From positions 1 to 22,325 of the forward strand of contig SLSQ01000171.1 in NCBI GenBank assembly GCA_007130355.1: a stretch of 22,325 bases of DNA. The letters are read 5' to 3'. Source of the DNA: Trueperaceae bacterium (lineage in GTDB: Bacteria; Deinococcota; Deinococci; Deinococcales; Trueperaceae). Shown here one piece after another: positions 14,544 to 21,592 of this stretch. The notes beneath the pieces were generated by a model. It saw only the letters and a list, made by a program, of their open reading frames with translations. It was not told the DNA's origin and made no database searches. Position numbers and translations under genes: made by a program. The number at the start of each line of letters is the position of its first letter. Position 1 is the stretch's first letter.

Positions 14544-16547
14544 TCAGGGCTCCATCTCGACGACGACGTCGGCGTCGCCGTCCACGTAGTCGACGACGGC
14601 GTCGGCGAATCCGTCGTGCCCGGTGTCCTCGTTGAACGCCGACACGAAGTAGTCGCCGGCCTCCAGGTAGGTCGTGAACCGGAACGTCCCCGCGGCGTCG
14701 ACCTGGACCTCTTCGATCATCGGTCCCGTCCCGCCGGGGAACAGCTGCGCGACCGTATCGGCGTGGCGCGGGTCGCCGAGCGCGTCGAGCGCGACGCGCG
14801 CGCTGATCAGTCCGTAGCCGCGCTCGGGGGTCCACCCGTCGTCGTAGCCGTCGGCGGAACGGTGCAGCGCACCGCGCACGTCCTCGGCGCCGAGCGACGC
14901 GTCGACCGCGAGCAGGAGCGCGGCCACGCCCGCGACGTGCGGCGCGGCCATGCTCGTGCCGGCCGACGGCCCGTAGCGGTCGTCGCCGGAGTCGGTCGGA
15001 CGCGGGAAGGTGCTGATCACCTCGTTCGCCGCCGTGCCGCGCCCTTCCCCGCCCGGCGCGAGCACGTCCAAGCCGGTCCCGAACGCCGAGTAGTGCGCGA
15101 GGCTCCCCTCGTGGTCCGTCGCCCCGACGGCGATCGTGCTGGCGTAGATCGCCGGGTACATCACCGACGATCCCGCGTCGTTGCCGGCGGCGGCGACGAC
15201 GACCACGCCCTCGGCGTGCAGCTCCTCGAGCAGGTCCTCGATGGCGCCGCCGAGCGGTCCCCTCCCCCCGATGCTGAGGTTCACGACCCGCGGACGCTGG
15301 TCGGCCGCGAGCGGCGGGACCTCCTCGTCGACCTGCTCGCCGAGCACGTACTTGAGGGCCAACACCAGGGCGTCGGTCTTGAGCGCGCAGTCGTCCGTGC
15401 CCGACGGCGCGCCGATCTGCACCGGCAGGAGGCGCGACTCCGGGGCGACGCCGGCGACGCCGACGCCGTTGTCGGTGACGGCGCCGACCGTGCCGGCGAC
15501 GTGCGTGCCGTGCGCGGCGCACCCCGTGCCGGTGGCGTCGGGCGTGTTGTCCTCGCCGAGGTCCTCGTCGGCGAAGTCCATGCCGGCGACCCACTTGGCG
15601 GCCAGATCCTCGTGGGTCATGGCGAATCCGCCGTCGATGACCGCCACGATCACGTCGTCGCTGCCGGTGGTCACCTCCCACGCCTCGGGCAGATCGATCG
15701 CCGGGTAGTGCCACTGCTGCGGGTAGAGCGGATCGTTCGGCTCCGAAGCCAGCTGCAGGAACTCGAGCCGGCGGTTGGGCGCGACGTCGACCACGCGGGG
15801 GTCGGCCCTCAGGCCGCGTACGATCCCTTCGGGGGAACCGGCGGCACGCACGCGGACGACCGGCGTGCCGCTCCCGAGCACGCGCACGTCGCCGAGCCCG
15901 TGACGCTCGGCGAGAGCGAGCCCCGTCCCGCGGATCTCGGCGATCTCCAAGGGGCGCGCGTCGAGGTCGAGGAGACCCGGCCCACGCGCCGCCGCGGCGG
16001 TGAGACCCCGGTCCAGCGTGACGATCCACTCCCCTTCGACCTCGTCGCCGACCGGACCGTCGCCGAGAGCGCCGAAACCGTCGGCATCGAGCGCGCCGAA
16101 CGGGACCACCTCGTCAGGGTAGACGACCGATCCGTGCACCCGCGGGAACCGCATCGCGACCACCACCACGACGTCGGAGTCCGCGCCGTCGGACGAGAGC
16201 ACGACGAGGGCGCCGTACTCGCCGGGCGCGAGTTCGGACCGGTCGACGGTCAGCGTCAGCGTCGCGTTCCCGTCGCCGCTCGTGCGCGAGAGGGTCAACC
16301 AGTCGACCGCCGTGTCCACCACCGTGTCCGCCGTCCACGCGCCGTCCGCCTCGACCTGGATCGTGGCGCTGCTCGTGCCCGGGAAGCCGACCGCGGGGGC
16401 GTCGACCTCGAGCGTCGTCGCCGGGTCGCGCGGGTCCGGGTCGGGATCGGGGTCGGGACTCGGATCGACCGAAACGGTGCACGCCACCAGAATCGTGACG
16501 GCCGCCAGCAGGGACACGGCGGACAGAAGTGCGCGGCTCAGGTTCAT
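14544..16547 (-). CDS. Secreted S8 (subtilisin-like) serine protease lipoprotein with BACON-like domain
   Basis: A 667-residue exported protease. The lipoprotein signal has lipobox LVAC with lipidated Cys23, followed by a Pro-Asp repeat linker (28-40). A BACON-like Ig domain spans about 45-135 (GAWTADTVVDTAVDWLTLSR). An inhibitor-like propeptide spans about 165-262. The S8 domain spans about 275-590 with catalytic D305 (VAVIDGG), H346 (HGTHVAG), oxyanion N456 (AAAGND) and S532 (GTSMAAPHVAG). A C-terminal beta domain follows at about 600-667 and may bind substrate or envelope. Cys343 beside the catalytic His, with Cys387, may form a disulphide shared with the paralog at 18891-21212. The ATG has a Shine-Dalgarno AAGGAAG. 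It is divergent from the metalloprotease gene. Confidence 0.92.
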   Translation of the reverse strand: MNLSRALLSAVSLLAAVTILVACTVSVDPSPDPDPDPDPRDPATTLEVDAPAVGFPGTSSATIQVEADGAWTADTVVDTAVDWLTLSRTSGDGNATLTLTVDRSELAPGEYGALVVLSSDGADSDVVVVVAMRFPRVHGSVVYPDEVVPFGALDADGFGALGDGPVGDEVEGEWIVTLDRGLTAAAARGPGLLDLDARPLEIAEIRGTGLALAERHGLGDVRVLGSGTPVVRVRAAGSPEGIVRGLRADPRVVDVAPNRRLEFLQLASEPNDPLYPQQWHYPAIDLPEAWEVTTGSDDVIVAVIDGGFAMTHEDLAAKWVAGMDFADEDLGEDNTPDATGTGCAAHGTHVAGTVGAVTDNGVGVAGVAPESRLLPVQIGAPSGTDDCALKTDALVLALKYVLGEQVDEEVPPLAADQRPRVVNLSIGGRGPLGGAIEDLLEELHAEGVVVVAAAGNDAGSSVMYPAIYASTIAVGATDHEGSLAHYSAFGTGLDVLAPGGEGRGTAANEVISTFPRPTDSGDDRYGPSAGTSMAAPHVAGVAALLLAVDASLGAEDVRGALHRSADGYDDGWTPERGYGLISARVALDALGDPRHADTVAQLFPGGTGPMIEEVQVDAAGTFRFTTYLEAGDYFVSAFNEDTGHDGFADAVVDYVDGDADVVVEMEP

Positions 16548-16595
16548 GTCGCTTCCTTTCGGACGGGTACGGAGTGGAGGACCTCGTGGTCGTCG

Positions 16596-16601
16596 AGCAT
16601 A
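16596..16601 (-). promoter_or_regulatory. Candidate -10 box of the first S8 protease gene
   Basis: Minus strand TATGCT, predicting a 5' leader of about 42 bases before the ATG at 16547, whose Shine-Dalgarno AAGGAAG is 5 bases upstream. No good -35 is visible. Confidence 0.4.
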
Positions 16602-16689
16602 CGCGGGGCCGGGGCGTCCGGTCCGCGAACCATCCCACGCTGGGACGCTCATGAACGGTTCGTGACGCCGCGAGCCGCTGAGCCGAATC

Positions 16690-16717
16690 CACGGTCCCGC
16701 GAGGACCGTGCTACCTT
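16690..16717 (+). promoter_or_regulatory. Metalloprotease promoter with adjoining palindromic operator candidate
   Basis: CACGGTCC/GGACCGTG is a perfect 8-bp inverted repeat with a 5-base centre (16690-16710). It ends one base before the -10 box TACCTT (16712-16717), which is 6 bases from the ATG at 16724 and so implies a leaderless transcript. A protein bound to the dyad would cover the -35/-10 spacer. The palindrome lies upstream of the expected RNA start, so a DNA operator is more likely than an RNA hairpin. Confidence 0.5.
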
Positions 16718-16723
16718 CCGATC

Positions 16724-18379
16724 ATGATGCACCGACCGCGTCCGGCCCGGCGTGGGCATACCCCGCTCACACCCGTCCTGGGCGGCATCTTCGCCGTCCT
16801 GCTCCTGACCCTGACCGCCTGTACCGAGATCGGCGACGGCCCGGGTGGCGGCGATCCGGTCGTCGTCGACCCCGCGCTCATGATCGTTGCACCGAGCGAC
16901 GGCGACGTCGTCTCGGAGCCGGACCTGGTCGTCGAGGGGTCCGTCGACCATCCCGACGGTCCGCCGAACGTCACCGCCTCGCTCGCCGAACGCACCGTCG
17001 GCTGCCCCGTGACCGGCACCGACTTCGCCTGCGACATCGCTCCCCTGGCCGAGGGCGAGAACGTCGTCACCGTGACGGCACGGGCCTCCGACGGCGGCGA
17101 GACCTCCGCGACCGTGACCGTGACGTACGAACCGTCGACGAGCGACGAGATTCCCCCCACGCTCGAGATCGAAGCGCCCGAGAACGACGCCGTCGTCAGC
17201 GAGGACTCCGTCGTGGTGCAAGGAACCGTCTCCCACCCGGAGGGGATCGACCGCGTCGAGGCGACGCTCGACGCCGACACGACGGCCTGCTCGACCAGCG
17301 GCAACGCGTTCGCGTGCGACGTCGCGCTCTCGGTCGCGGGAACCAACTCGATCGCGATCACCGCCTTCGGGGTGGACGGCGGAAGCACGACGGAGATCGT
17401 TCGGGTCGAGTACCGGCCATCCGATTCGGAGCCCGAAGGCGCCTTCGTGCTCGACCTCGTGTTCTACGATCACGAGTTCGAGCCGCACCACGTCGAGGCG
17501 ATCCGAGACGCCGCGCGACGCTGGGAGGAGATCGTCGTCGGCGACCTGCAGGACGTCCCGGTCGACTTCGACGAGGACGAAGCGTGCTTCGGCGTCTTCC
17601 CGACCCCCGCCTTCTCCGGCGTCATCGACGACGTGCAGGTCTACGTCACGACCCGCTCGTTCGAATCCGACCTGATCCTCGGCGCGGCAGGACCGTGCCG
17701 CGTCCGAAGCGGGGGCGACGATCCGTGGACCACCTTCGTCGGCGCCGTCGAACTGAACGTGACCCGGATCGAGGAGCTGCACGCGAACGGCACCCTGGTC
17801 CCCACGATGGTCCACGAGCTCGGGCACGTCCTCGGCTTCGGCACGCAGTGGGAGACGACCCTTCCCATCCCGGACCTGATCGAGTACGAAGCCTCCGACG
17901 GCGCGTCGGCCTGCCGCGACGCGACCGGGTTCGCCTCCCCACCGGTCTACGTCGGAACGCACGGCATGCAGGCGTACGAGGCGCTGAGCGGCTCCGGACC
18001 CGTACCGGTCGAGGACACCGGCGGTCCGGGCACGCAGTGCGGCCACTGGGACGAGGACACGTTCGGCAACGAACTCATGACCGGGTTCCTGAACGCGGGC
18101 TCGAACCCGTTGAGCGGCCTGTCGGTCGCCGCGATCCGGGACCTCGGGTTCGAGGTCGACCCGGGAGCCGCCGACCCGTACGACCTGCCCGATCCGCTCG
18201 CCCTGCACGACCACGATCACGATCACGGACTGGACATCGCCTCGCAGGAGATCCTGTACGGACCGTTCGGCGGCATCGACATGGAGACCGGGGAGTTCGT
18301 GCCGCTGGACGAGGTCCGTCCCGCGCGCCACGGCCCGGCCGGTCCCGGCGAACACGACGACCACGATCACGCGCACTGA
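16724..18379 (+). CDS. Leishmanolysin-like (M8) zinc metalloprotease lipoprotein with His-rich tail
   Basis: A 551-residue exported lipoprotein. Lipobox LTAC gives Cys33. Two tandem Ig-like domains follow (about 50-136 and 145-231), each with a Cys pair (C94/C103 and C189/C198). The protease domain spans about 240-475: HELGHVLGF (H364, E365, H368) gives two zinc ligands and the catalytic Glu, H441 in GHWDEDTFGNE is the third ligand, and M452 in NELMTGF is the Met-turn. That late His plus Met-turn arrangement is typical of leishmanolysin relatives. The tail carries HDHDHDH (495-501) and HDDHDHAH (544-551), which could bind zinc or other metals. Two adjacent ATGs occur. The first fits a leaderless start 6 bases after TACCTT. 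Confidence 0.9.
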   Translation: MMHRPRPARRGHTPLTPVLGGIFAVLLLTLTACTEIGDGPGGGDPVVVDPALMIVAPSDGDVVSEPDLVVEGSVDHPDGPPNVTASLAERTVGCPVTGTDFACDIAPLAEGENVVTVTARASDGGETSATVTVTYEPSTSDEIPPTLEIEAPENDAVVSEDSVVVQGTVSHPEGIDRVEATLDADTTACSTSGNAFACDVALSVAGTNSIAITAFGVDGGSTTEIVRVEYRPSDSEPEGAFVLDLVFYDHEFEPHHVEAIRDAARRWEEIVVGDLQDVPVDFDEDEACFGVFPTPAFSGVIDDVQVYVTTRSFESDLILGAAGPCRVRSGGDDPWTTFVGAVELNVTRIEELHANGTLVPTMVHELGHVLGFGTQWETTLPIPDLIEYEASDGASACRDATGFASPPVYVGTHGMQAYEALSGSGPVPVEDTGGPGTQCGHWDEDTFGNELMTGFLNAGSNPLSGLSVAAIRDLGFEVDPGAADPYDLPDPLALHDHDHDHGLDIASQEILYGPFGGIDMETGEFVPLDEVRPARHGPAGPGEHDDHDHAH

Positions 18380-18380
18380 C

Positions 18381-18818
18381 GTGACGGACCGGACGACCGT
18401 GGCAGCGCCCGGCTTCGTCGCCGCCGTCGCCGTCCTGGTGCTTCGGGACGGCGAGGTGCTGGCGATGCGCCGCGCCGCCACGAAGGACGCCGGCGCCGGG
18501 CTGTGGGAGGCGGTGTCGGGCCGGCTCGAGCCCGACGAGGAGCCCCTCGACGGCGCGCGTCGCGAGGTCGCCGAGGAGACCGGTCTGGAGGTGGCGCTCG
18601 AGACGCGCCCCTGGACGGCCTACGCCGCCCGCCGCAACGGCGTGCCGATGCTGCTGGTCACCTACCGTGCCGCCTGGCGGGCCGGCGAGGTCGTACGGAG
18701 CGCCGAACACGACGCGCACGACTGGATGGACGCGGACCGGTTCGCCGCGTCGTCCCGGATCCCGAAGCTGGTGGACGCGGTGCGGAGCGCGCTAGCCGCG
18801 GCACCGCCTAGACCCTGA
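18381..18818 (+). CDS. Nudix hydrolase
   Basis: A 145-residue cytoplasmic Nudix protein, a family that hydrolyses nucleoside diphosphates linked to another group. The Nudix box fits GX5EX7REUXEEXGU exactly: G47 through L69, with GRLEPDE, RREVAEETGL. It begins with beta strands PGFVAAVAVLVLRDGEVLAMRRA. The substrate is unknown, though the compact size and VLAMRRAATKDAGAGLWE segment resemble NTP- or dihydroneopterin-type housecleaning members. The GTG start is one base past the metalloprotease stop with no Shine-Dalgarno of its own, so it is probably translated by coupling. That ties a cytosolic enzyme to a secreted protease in one transcript. Confidence 0.88.
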   Translation: MTDRTTVAAPGFVAAVAVLVLRDGEVLAMRRAATKDAGAGLWEAVSGRLEPDEEPLDGARREVAEETGLEVALETRPWTAYAARRNGVPMLLVTYRAAWRAGEVVRSAEHDAHDWMDADRFAASSRIPKLVDAVRSALAAAPPRP

Positions 18819-18848
18819 ACCAGGACGGTCGGCAGGTGACGGTCGTCG

Positions 18849-18877
18849 GATCGGGACCCGAGGCTCGGGTCCCGATC
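18849..18877. terminator. Palindrome between convergent Nudix and S8 protease genes
   Basis: GATCGGGACCCGA/TCGGGTCCCGATC is a perfect 13-bp stem with a 3-base loop, midway between the two stops (18818 and 18891). No T-tract is on either side. It is a probable bidirectional terminator or 3'-end stabiliser. Confidence 0.7.
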
Positions 18878-18890
18878 GATCCACCGTGAC

Positions 18891-21212
18891 CTAGCGTCGT
18901 TCGAGTACCAGGTCGACATGCACGTCTCCGTCGTAGTCGACCACCACGGTGTCCTGGACGAAGAAGCTTCCGCCCGAGCCGAGGATTCCGTCCCCGTCCG
19001 GATCGGTTCCCGCTTCGATGTCGTAGGTGCCGGCATCGAGCTGGCCGAACGCGAAACGACCGTCGGGATCGGCACGGACGCTCGCGACCATGCTAGCCCC
19101 GTCCCAGACCTGGACGACGACGTCGTCCGCGCGCGCCTCGAGGATGTCGCTCGCGAGCAGAACGGCGTCCGCCGCGTGCACCTTCCCGTATCCGAACTGC
19201 GTGTCCCTGCCCGCCGGTCCGAGGTCCGTGGCGGTCGCGGCAAGGATGTTCAGGACCTGCGAAGGCGTCAGATCGCGGTGCACGGACGCCATCAGCCCGA
19301 CGACCCCGGCGACGTGCGGTGCGGCCATGCTGGTCCCCTGAAACCACCCGTAGTCGCTTCCGAAGGTGCTCGTGGGCACCGTACTGAGAACGCCGGCATC
19401 GGCCGTCCCGAACCGGTCGATGTCCCCGCCGGGCGCCGCCACCGTGATCTCTGCACCGGACGTGCTGTAGCTCGCGAGCGCGTCCAAATGGTCCAGGGCC
19501 GACACGGCGATCGTGTTTCCGAACGCGGCAGGGAACGACACCGACGCCGTGGGATCGTTCCCAGCCGCAGCGACGACGGTGATGCCTGCGTTCGTCACGA
19601 ACGCGATCGCCTCGTCCAGGACGCGGTTGAATCCGCTACCGAGACTCAGGTTGACGACGGACGGACGCATCGAGGGCGGTTCGGGCGCGCTGGTCGGCGC
19701 TCCGCCTACGTGGTAGAGCGCTTCGATGAGCGCCGCCGAGTCGAGGGCGCAGTCGCCCGCTCCAGCGTCGTAGACGCCGATCTTCAACGGCATCACGCCC
19801 ACGCCGGGCGCGACGCCCGCGACGCCGATCCCGTTGTTCGTCGCTGCGCCGATCGTGCCGGCGACATGCGTGCCGTGAAGCGCGCACGCCGCACTGTCGG
19901 ACTGCGGCGAGTCCCCTTCGCCGGTGAAGTCGAACCCGTCCACCCACTGGCCGACCAGGTCTTCGTGCCCCAAGTGGAAGCCGCTGTCGATGACCGCCAC
20001 GACCACGTTCGGGTCGCCGAGCGTGACGTCCCACGCGCCTTCCATGGAGATCGCATCGTAGTGCCACTGGTCCGAGTAGTGCGGGTCGTTCGGCGCGAAG
20101 AAGGTCTCGACGATCGTGTTGGGTACGGCGTAGCGCACGCGCGGATCGCGCTCCAGGTCGGCGATCGCCTCGGCCACGGGTCGTTCCGAGCGCACGACCG
20201 CGATCCCGTCCGGCGCCCCGAGGACGCGACCGAACACCAGGTCGTGGGACGCAGCGACCTCGAGCCCCATCGCTGCGACCTCGTGGAATCCGAGGCGCTC
20301 GGTCGGGTCGTAGCGCCCGGACCCTCGTGCGGTCGCGAGCGTGAGGGGCGCGTCGAAGGCGACGAGGACCTCGCCCGGGACGATGTCGACGCCCTCGGTC
20401 AGGGTCGTGACGTCGGGATCGGTGGTCGCCGCCGACGTCGTGATGCCGCCGTCCGCGTCGATGATCGTTCCTGCGAGCGCCGGGAAGCGCATGGCGACCG
20501 TGACGACCTCGAGCGGTTCCGCACCACGGAAGAGCACGCTTCCGGCGTAGTAGGCGGGATCGAGACCGCTTCGGTCGACCTCGACCGTGACGGTCTGGTC
20601 GCCCACGGCCGCATCCGGCGTGACGACGATCCATTCCTGATCCGTTTCCGCCGTCCACGAGCCGTCCGCTTCGACTTCGAGCTCGAACTCGGTCGTACCG
20701 GGGAACGAGATCTCCGTCGTATGGGCCGAGAGCGTCGTGGCGGCGTCGGCAGCCTCGACCTGCACCGTGACGGTCGCTTCGTCCGTACCGGCCTCGTTCG
20801 ACGCCTCCAGCGTGTAGGTCGTGTCGGCCGTCGGCGTGACGTCCCAATAGGGCTCCGCGGTGACGTCCACCGCGCCGGGATTCACGACGAGCGTGTCGGC
20901 GTCGTCGACGGACCACGTGAGCCGGCTCGATTCGACTTCGGCGACCTCGTCGGGATCCGCTTGGAACTCGGTGATGAGCGGCGGGGTTCCCGGTTCCTCT
21001 CCGTTCGGCGGGTCATCGCCGTTCGTCGGGTCGTCGGACACTTGGGCTCCGCAGGCTGCGAGCAGCAACAGGAGTGCGAGCAGCACCCCCATTCGTGCCC
21101 GACGGAGGCGGAACGAACGCCAGCCCCGGGAGCGATCGGTCGCCGCAGCTTCGGGGCTCCGGTTCGCGTCGATCGGTTGGCTGGATCGGTGACGGGTGCG
21201 GTCGTGGAGCAT
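18891..21212 (-). CDS. Secreted S8 (subtilisin-like) serine protease lipoprotein, second paralog
   Basis: A 773-residue exported protease. An unusually long basic N-terminal region (1-40, ending RLRRAR) precedes the hydrophobic segment and lipobox LAAC (Cys54). An Ig/PKD-like domain spans about 77-152, a BACON-like domain about 160-245 (GSWTAETDQEWIVV), and a propeptide about 275-365. The S8 domain spans about 380-690 with D409 (VAVIDS), H446 (HGTHVAG), N552 (AAAGND) and S628 (GTSMAAPHVAG). A C-terminal beta domain has DPDGDG. Cys443 and Cys488 match the Cys pair of the first paralog. The ATG at 21212 has AAAGGG 9 bases upstream. Starting at Met41 would remove the positive charges a signal peptide needs. 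Confidence 0.91.
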   Translation of the reverse strand: MLHDRTRHRSSQPIDANRSPEAAATDRSRGWRSFRLRRARMGVLLALLLLLAACGAQVSDDPTNGDDPPNGEEPGTPPLITEFQADPDEVAEVESSRLTWSVDDADTLVVNPGAVDVTAEPYWDVTPTADTTYTLEASNEAGTDEATVTVQVEAADAATTLSAHTTEISFPGTTEFELEVEADGSWTAETDQEWIVVTPDAAVGDQTVTVEVDRSGLDPAYYAGSVLFRGAEPLEVVTVAMRFPALAGTIIDADGGITTSAATTDPDVTTLTEGVDIVPGEVLVAFDAPLTLATARGSGRYDPTERLGFHEVAAMGLEVAASHDLVFGRVLGAPDGIAVVRSERPVAEAIADLERDPRVRYAVPNTIVETFFAPNDPHYSDQWHYDAISMEGAWDVTLGDPNVVVAVIDSGFHLGHEDLVGQWVDGFDFTGEGDSPQSDSAACALHGTHVAGTIGAATNNGIGVAGVAPGVGVMPLKIGVYDAGAGDCALDSAALIEALYHVGGAPTSAPEPPSMRPSVVNLSLGSGFNRVLDEAIAFVTNAGITVVAAAGNDPTASVSFPAAFGNTIAVSALDHLDALASYSTSGAEITVAAPGGDIDRFGTADAGVLSTVPTSTFGSDYGWFQGTSMAAPHVAGVVGLMASVHRDLTPSQVLNILAATATDLGPAGRDTQFGYGKVHAADAVLLASDILEARADDVVVQVWDGASMVASVRADPDGRFAFGQLDAGTYDIEAGTDPDGDGILGSGGSFFVQDTVVVDYDGDVHVDLVLERR

Positions 21213-21221
21213 CGCCGTATT

Positions 21222-21248
21222 CCCTTTCGCAGATCGCGTTCGAGCCTA
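21222..21248 (-). promoter_or_regulatory. Shine-Dalgarno and candidate -10 of the second S8 protease gene
   Basis: AAAGGG (21222-21227) is the likely ribosome-binding site, 9 bases before the ATG at 21212. TAGGCT (21243-21248) is a TANNNT -10 candidate giving a leader of about 24 bases. No convincing -35 was found. Confidence 0.4.
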
Positions 21249-21269
21249 TCGTGGACGAGGGCACGCTAC

Positions 21270-21366
21270 CACGTGGCGGCCCACGGAATTCAGGTGGATA
21301 CCACGCACATGTTCGACGCGGACTTACGACACGTGCATCCTTGTTCCATTGTTTCGTTCGCACGTG
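21270..21366. repeat. Three CACGTG palindromes in the S8/aspS divergent region
   Basis: CACGTG occurs at 21270-21275, 21330-21335 and 21361-21366. The last two share the 8-mer CACGTGCA and are 31 bases apart, about three helical turns. They lie in the least GC-rich stretch of the window, between two divergent promoters. A regulator binding site is possible. Apart from these repeats and a small dyad GTGG-ATA-CCAC (21294-21304), I see nothing else in 21249-21417. Confidence 0.4.
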
Positions 21367-21417
21367 CAGCGGTTCTGCGGCACGAGGCGTGGACCGTCGC
21401 GTTGCGCTGTCGCCGCT

Positions 21418-21446
21418 TTGACAACCCCGCCGCCCCACGCTACGCT
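21418..21446 (+). promoter_or_regulatory. aspS leader promoter (TTGACA-17-TACGCT)
   Basis: A perfect -35 TTGACA (21418-21423) and a -10 TACGCT (21441-21446) are separated by exactly 17 bases, the clearest promoter in the window beside that of hsp20. The next ATG is 7 bases after the -10, so the RNA should begin at or beside the start codon of the 28-codon leader peptide. Confidence 0.85.
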
Positions 21447-21453
21447 GCCGCAC

Positions 21454-21540
21454 ATGTCCGCCCCGCCCTCCCCCCACCGGAACCGCGTCGCGCCGCACCG
21501 TCGCGACGACAATTCCGTGGAGGAGCGCCTCGGGGTCTAG
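21454..21540 (+). CDS. Leaderless aspS leader peptide (28 aa) with Asp-Asp-Asn codons
   Basis: The ORF starts at the ATG placed where leaderless translation is expected and ends at a TAG 24 bases before the terminator hairpin. The peptide begins MSAPPSPHRNRV and contains RRDDNSV. Codons 18-20 are GAC GAC AAT (21505-21513), and AAC is codon 10. AAT is an unlikely codon choice in such GC-rich DNA. Codons 23 (last base) to 28 form the 5' strand of a long antiterminator. A ribosome paused at codons 18-20 would leave that strand free, and one reaching the stop would cover it. This is the layout of a classical attenuator leader peptide. The peptide itself probably has no other function. Existence is inferred from position and structure. 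Confidence 0.7.
   Translation: MSAPPSPHRNRVAPHRRDDNSVEERLGV
21474..21520 (+). other. Upstream leader hairpin containing the Asp-Asp-Asn codons
   Basis: CCAC (21474-21477) pairs with GTGG (21517-21520), GGAA (21479-21482) with TTCC (21513-21516), and CGTCGCG (21486-21492) with CGCGACG (21502-21508), 15 bp in all. The Asp-Asp-Asn codons are in its 3' arm. It ends two bases before the antiterminator strand, so it could act as a pause hairpin melted by the translating ribosome. Confidence 0.5.
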
Positions 21541-21580
21541 GACGCCGCGTACCTTCGCGATGGCACCCCCGGGGCGTTCC
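21522..21580 (+). promoter_or_regulatory. Antiterminator helix of the aspS attenuator
   Basis: GGAGCGCCTCGGGG (21522-21535) pairs with CCCCGGGGCGTTCC (21567-21580): 14 uninterrupted pairs, 12 Watson-Crick and 2 G-U, closing a 31-base loop. The 3' strand takes nearly all of the terminator's 5' arm, its loop and part of its 3' arm, so the two structures exclude each other. Confidence 0.7.
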
Positions 21581-21592
21581 CCGGGGGTTTCT
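21565..21592 (+). terminator. Intrinsic terminator (attenuator) ahead of aspS
   Basis: ACCCCCGGGG (21565-21574) pairs with CCCCGGGGGT (21579-21588), a perfect 10-bp stem with loop CGTT, followed by TTCTT. It is the only hairpin in the window with a T-rich tail. It lies between the leader peptide and aspS, where it would stop transcription before the gene. Confidence 0.8.

Noticed and set aside
16626..16662. Nested dyads CGAACC/GGTTCG and TCCCA-CGC-TGGGA in the gap between the first S8 gene and the metalloprotease.
   Set aside because: The arms are short (5-6 bp), expected at this GC content, and not aligned with a clear promoter. Recorded but not claimed as operators.
21474..21592. T-box riboswitch before aspS: UGGCACC at 21561-21567 could pair with the GCCA end of tRNA-Asp/Asn, and a hairpin carries GAC near an internal loop.
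   Set aside because: Only 7 bases of the 14-base T-box match, UGGC abuts the terminator stem instead of preceding a separate antiterminator partner, and the putative stem I is far too short with no AG-bulge or distal loop. The leader-peptide model explains more, though probing could revisit it.
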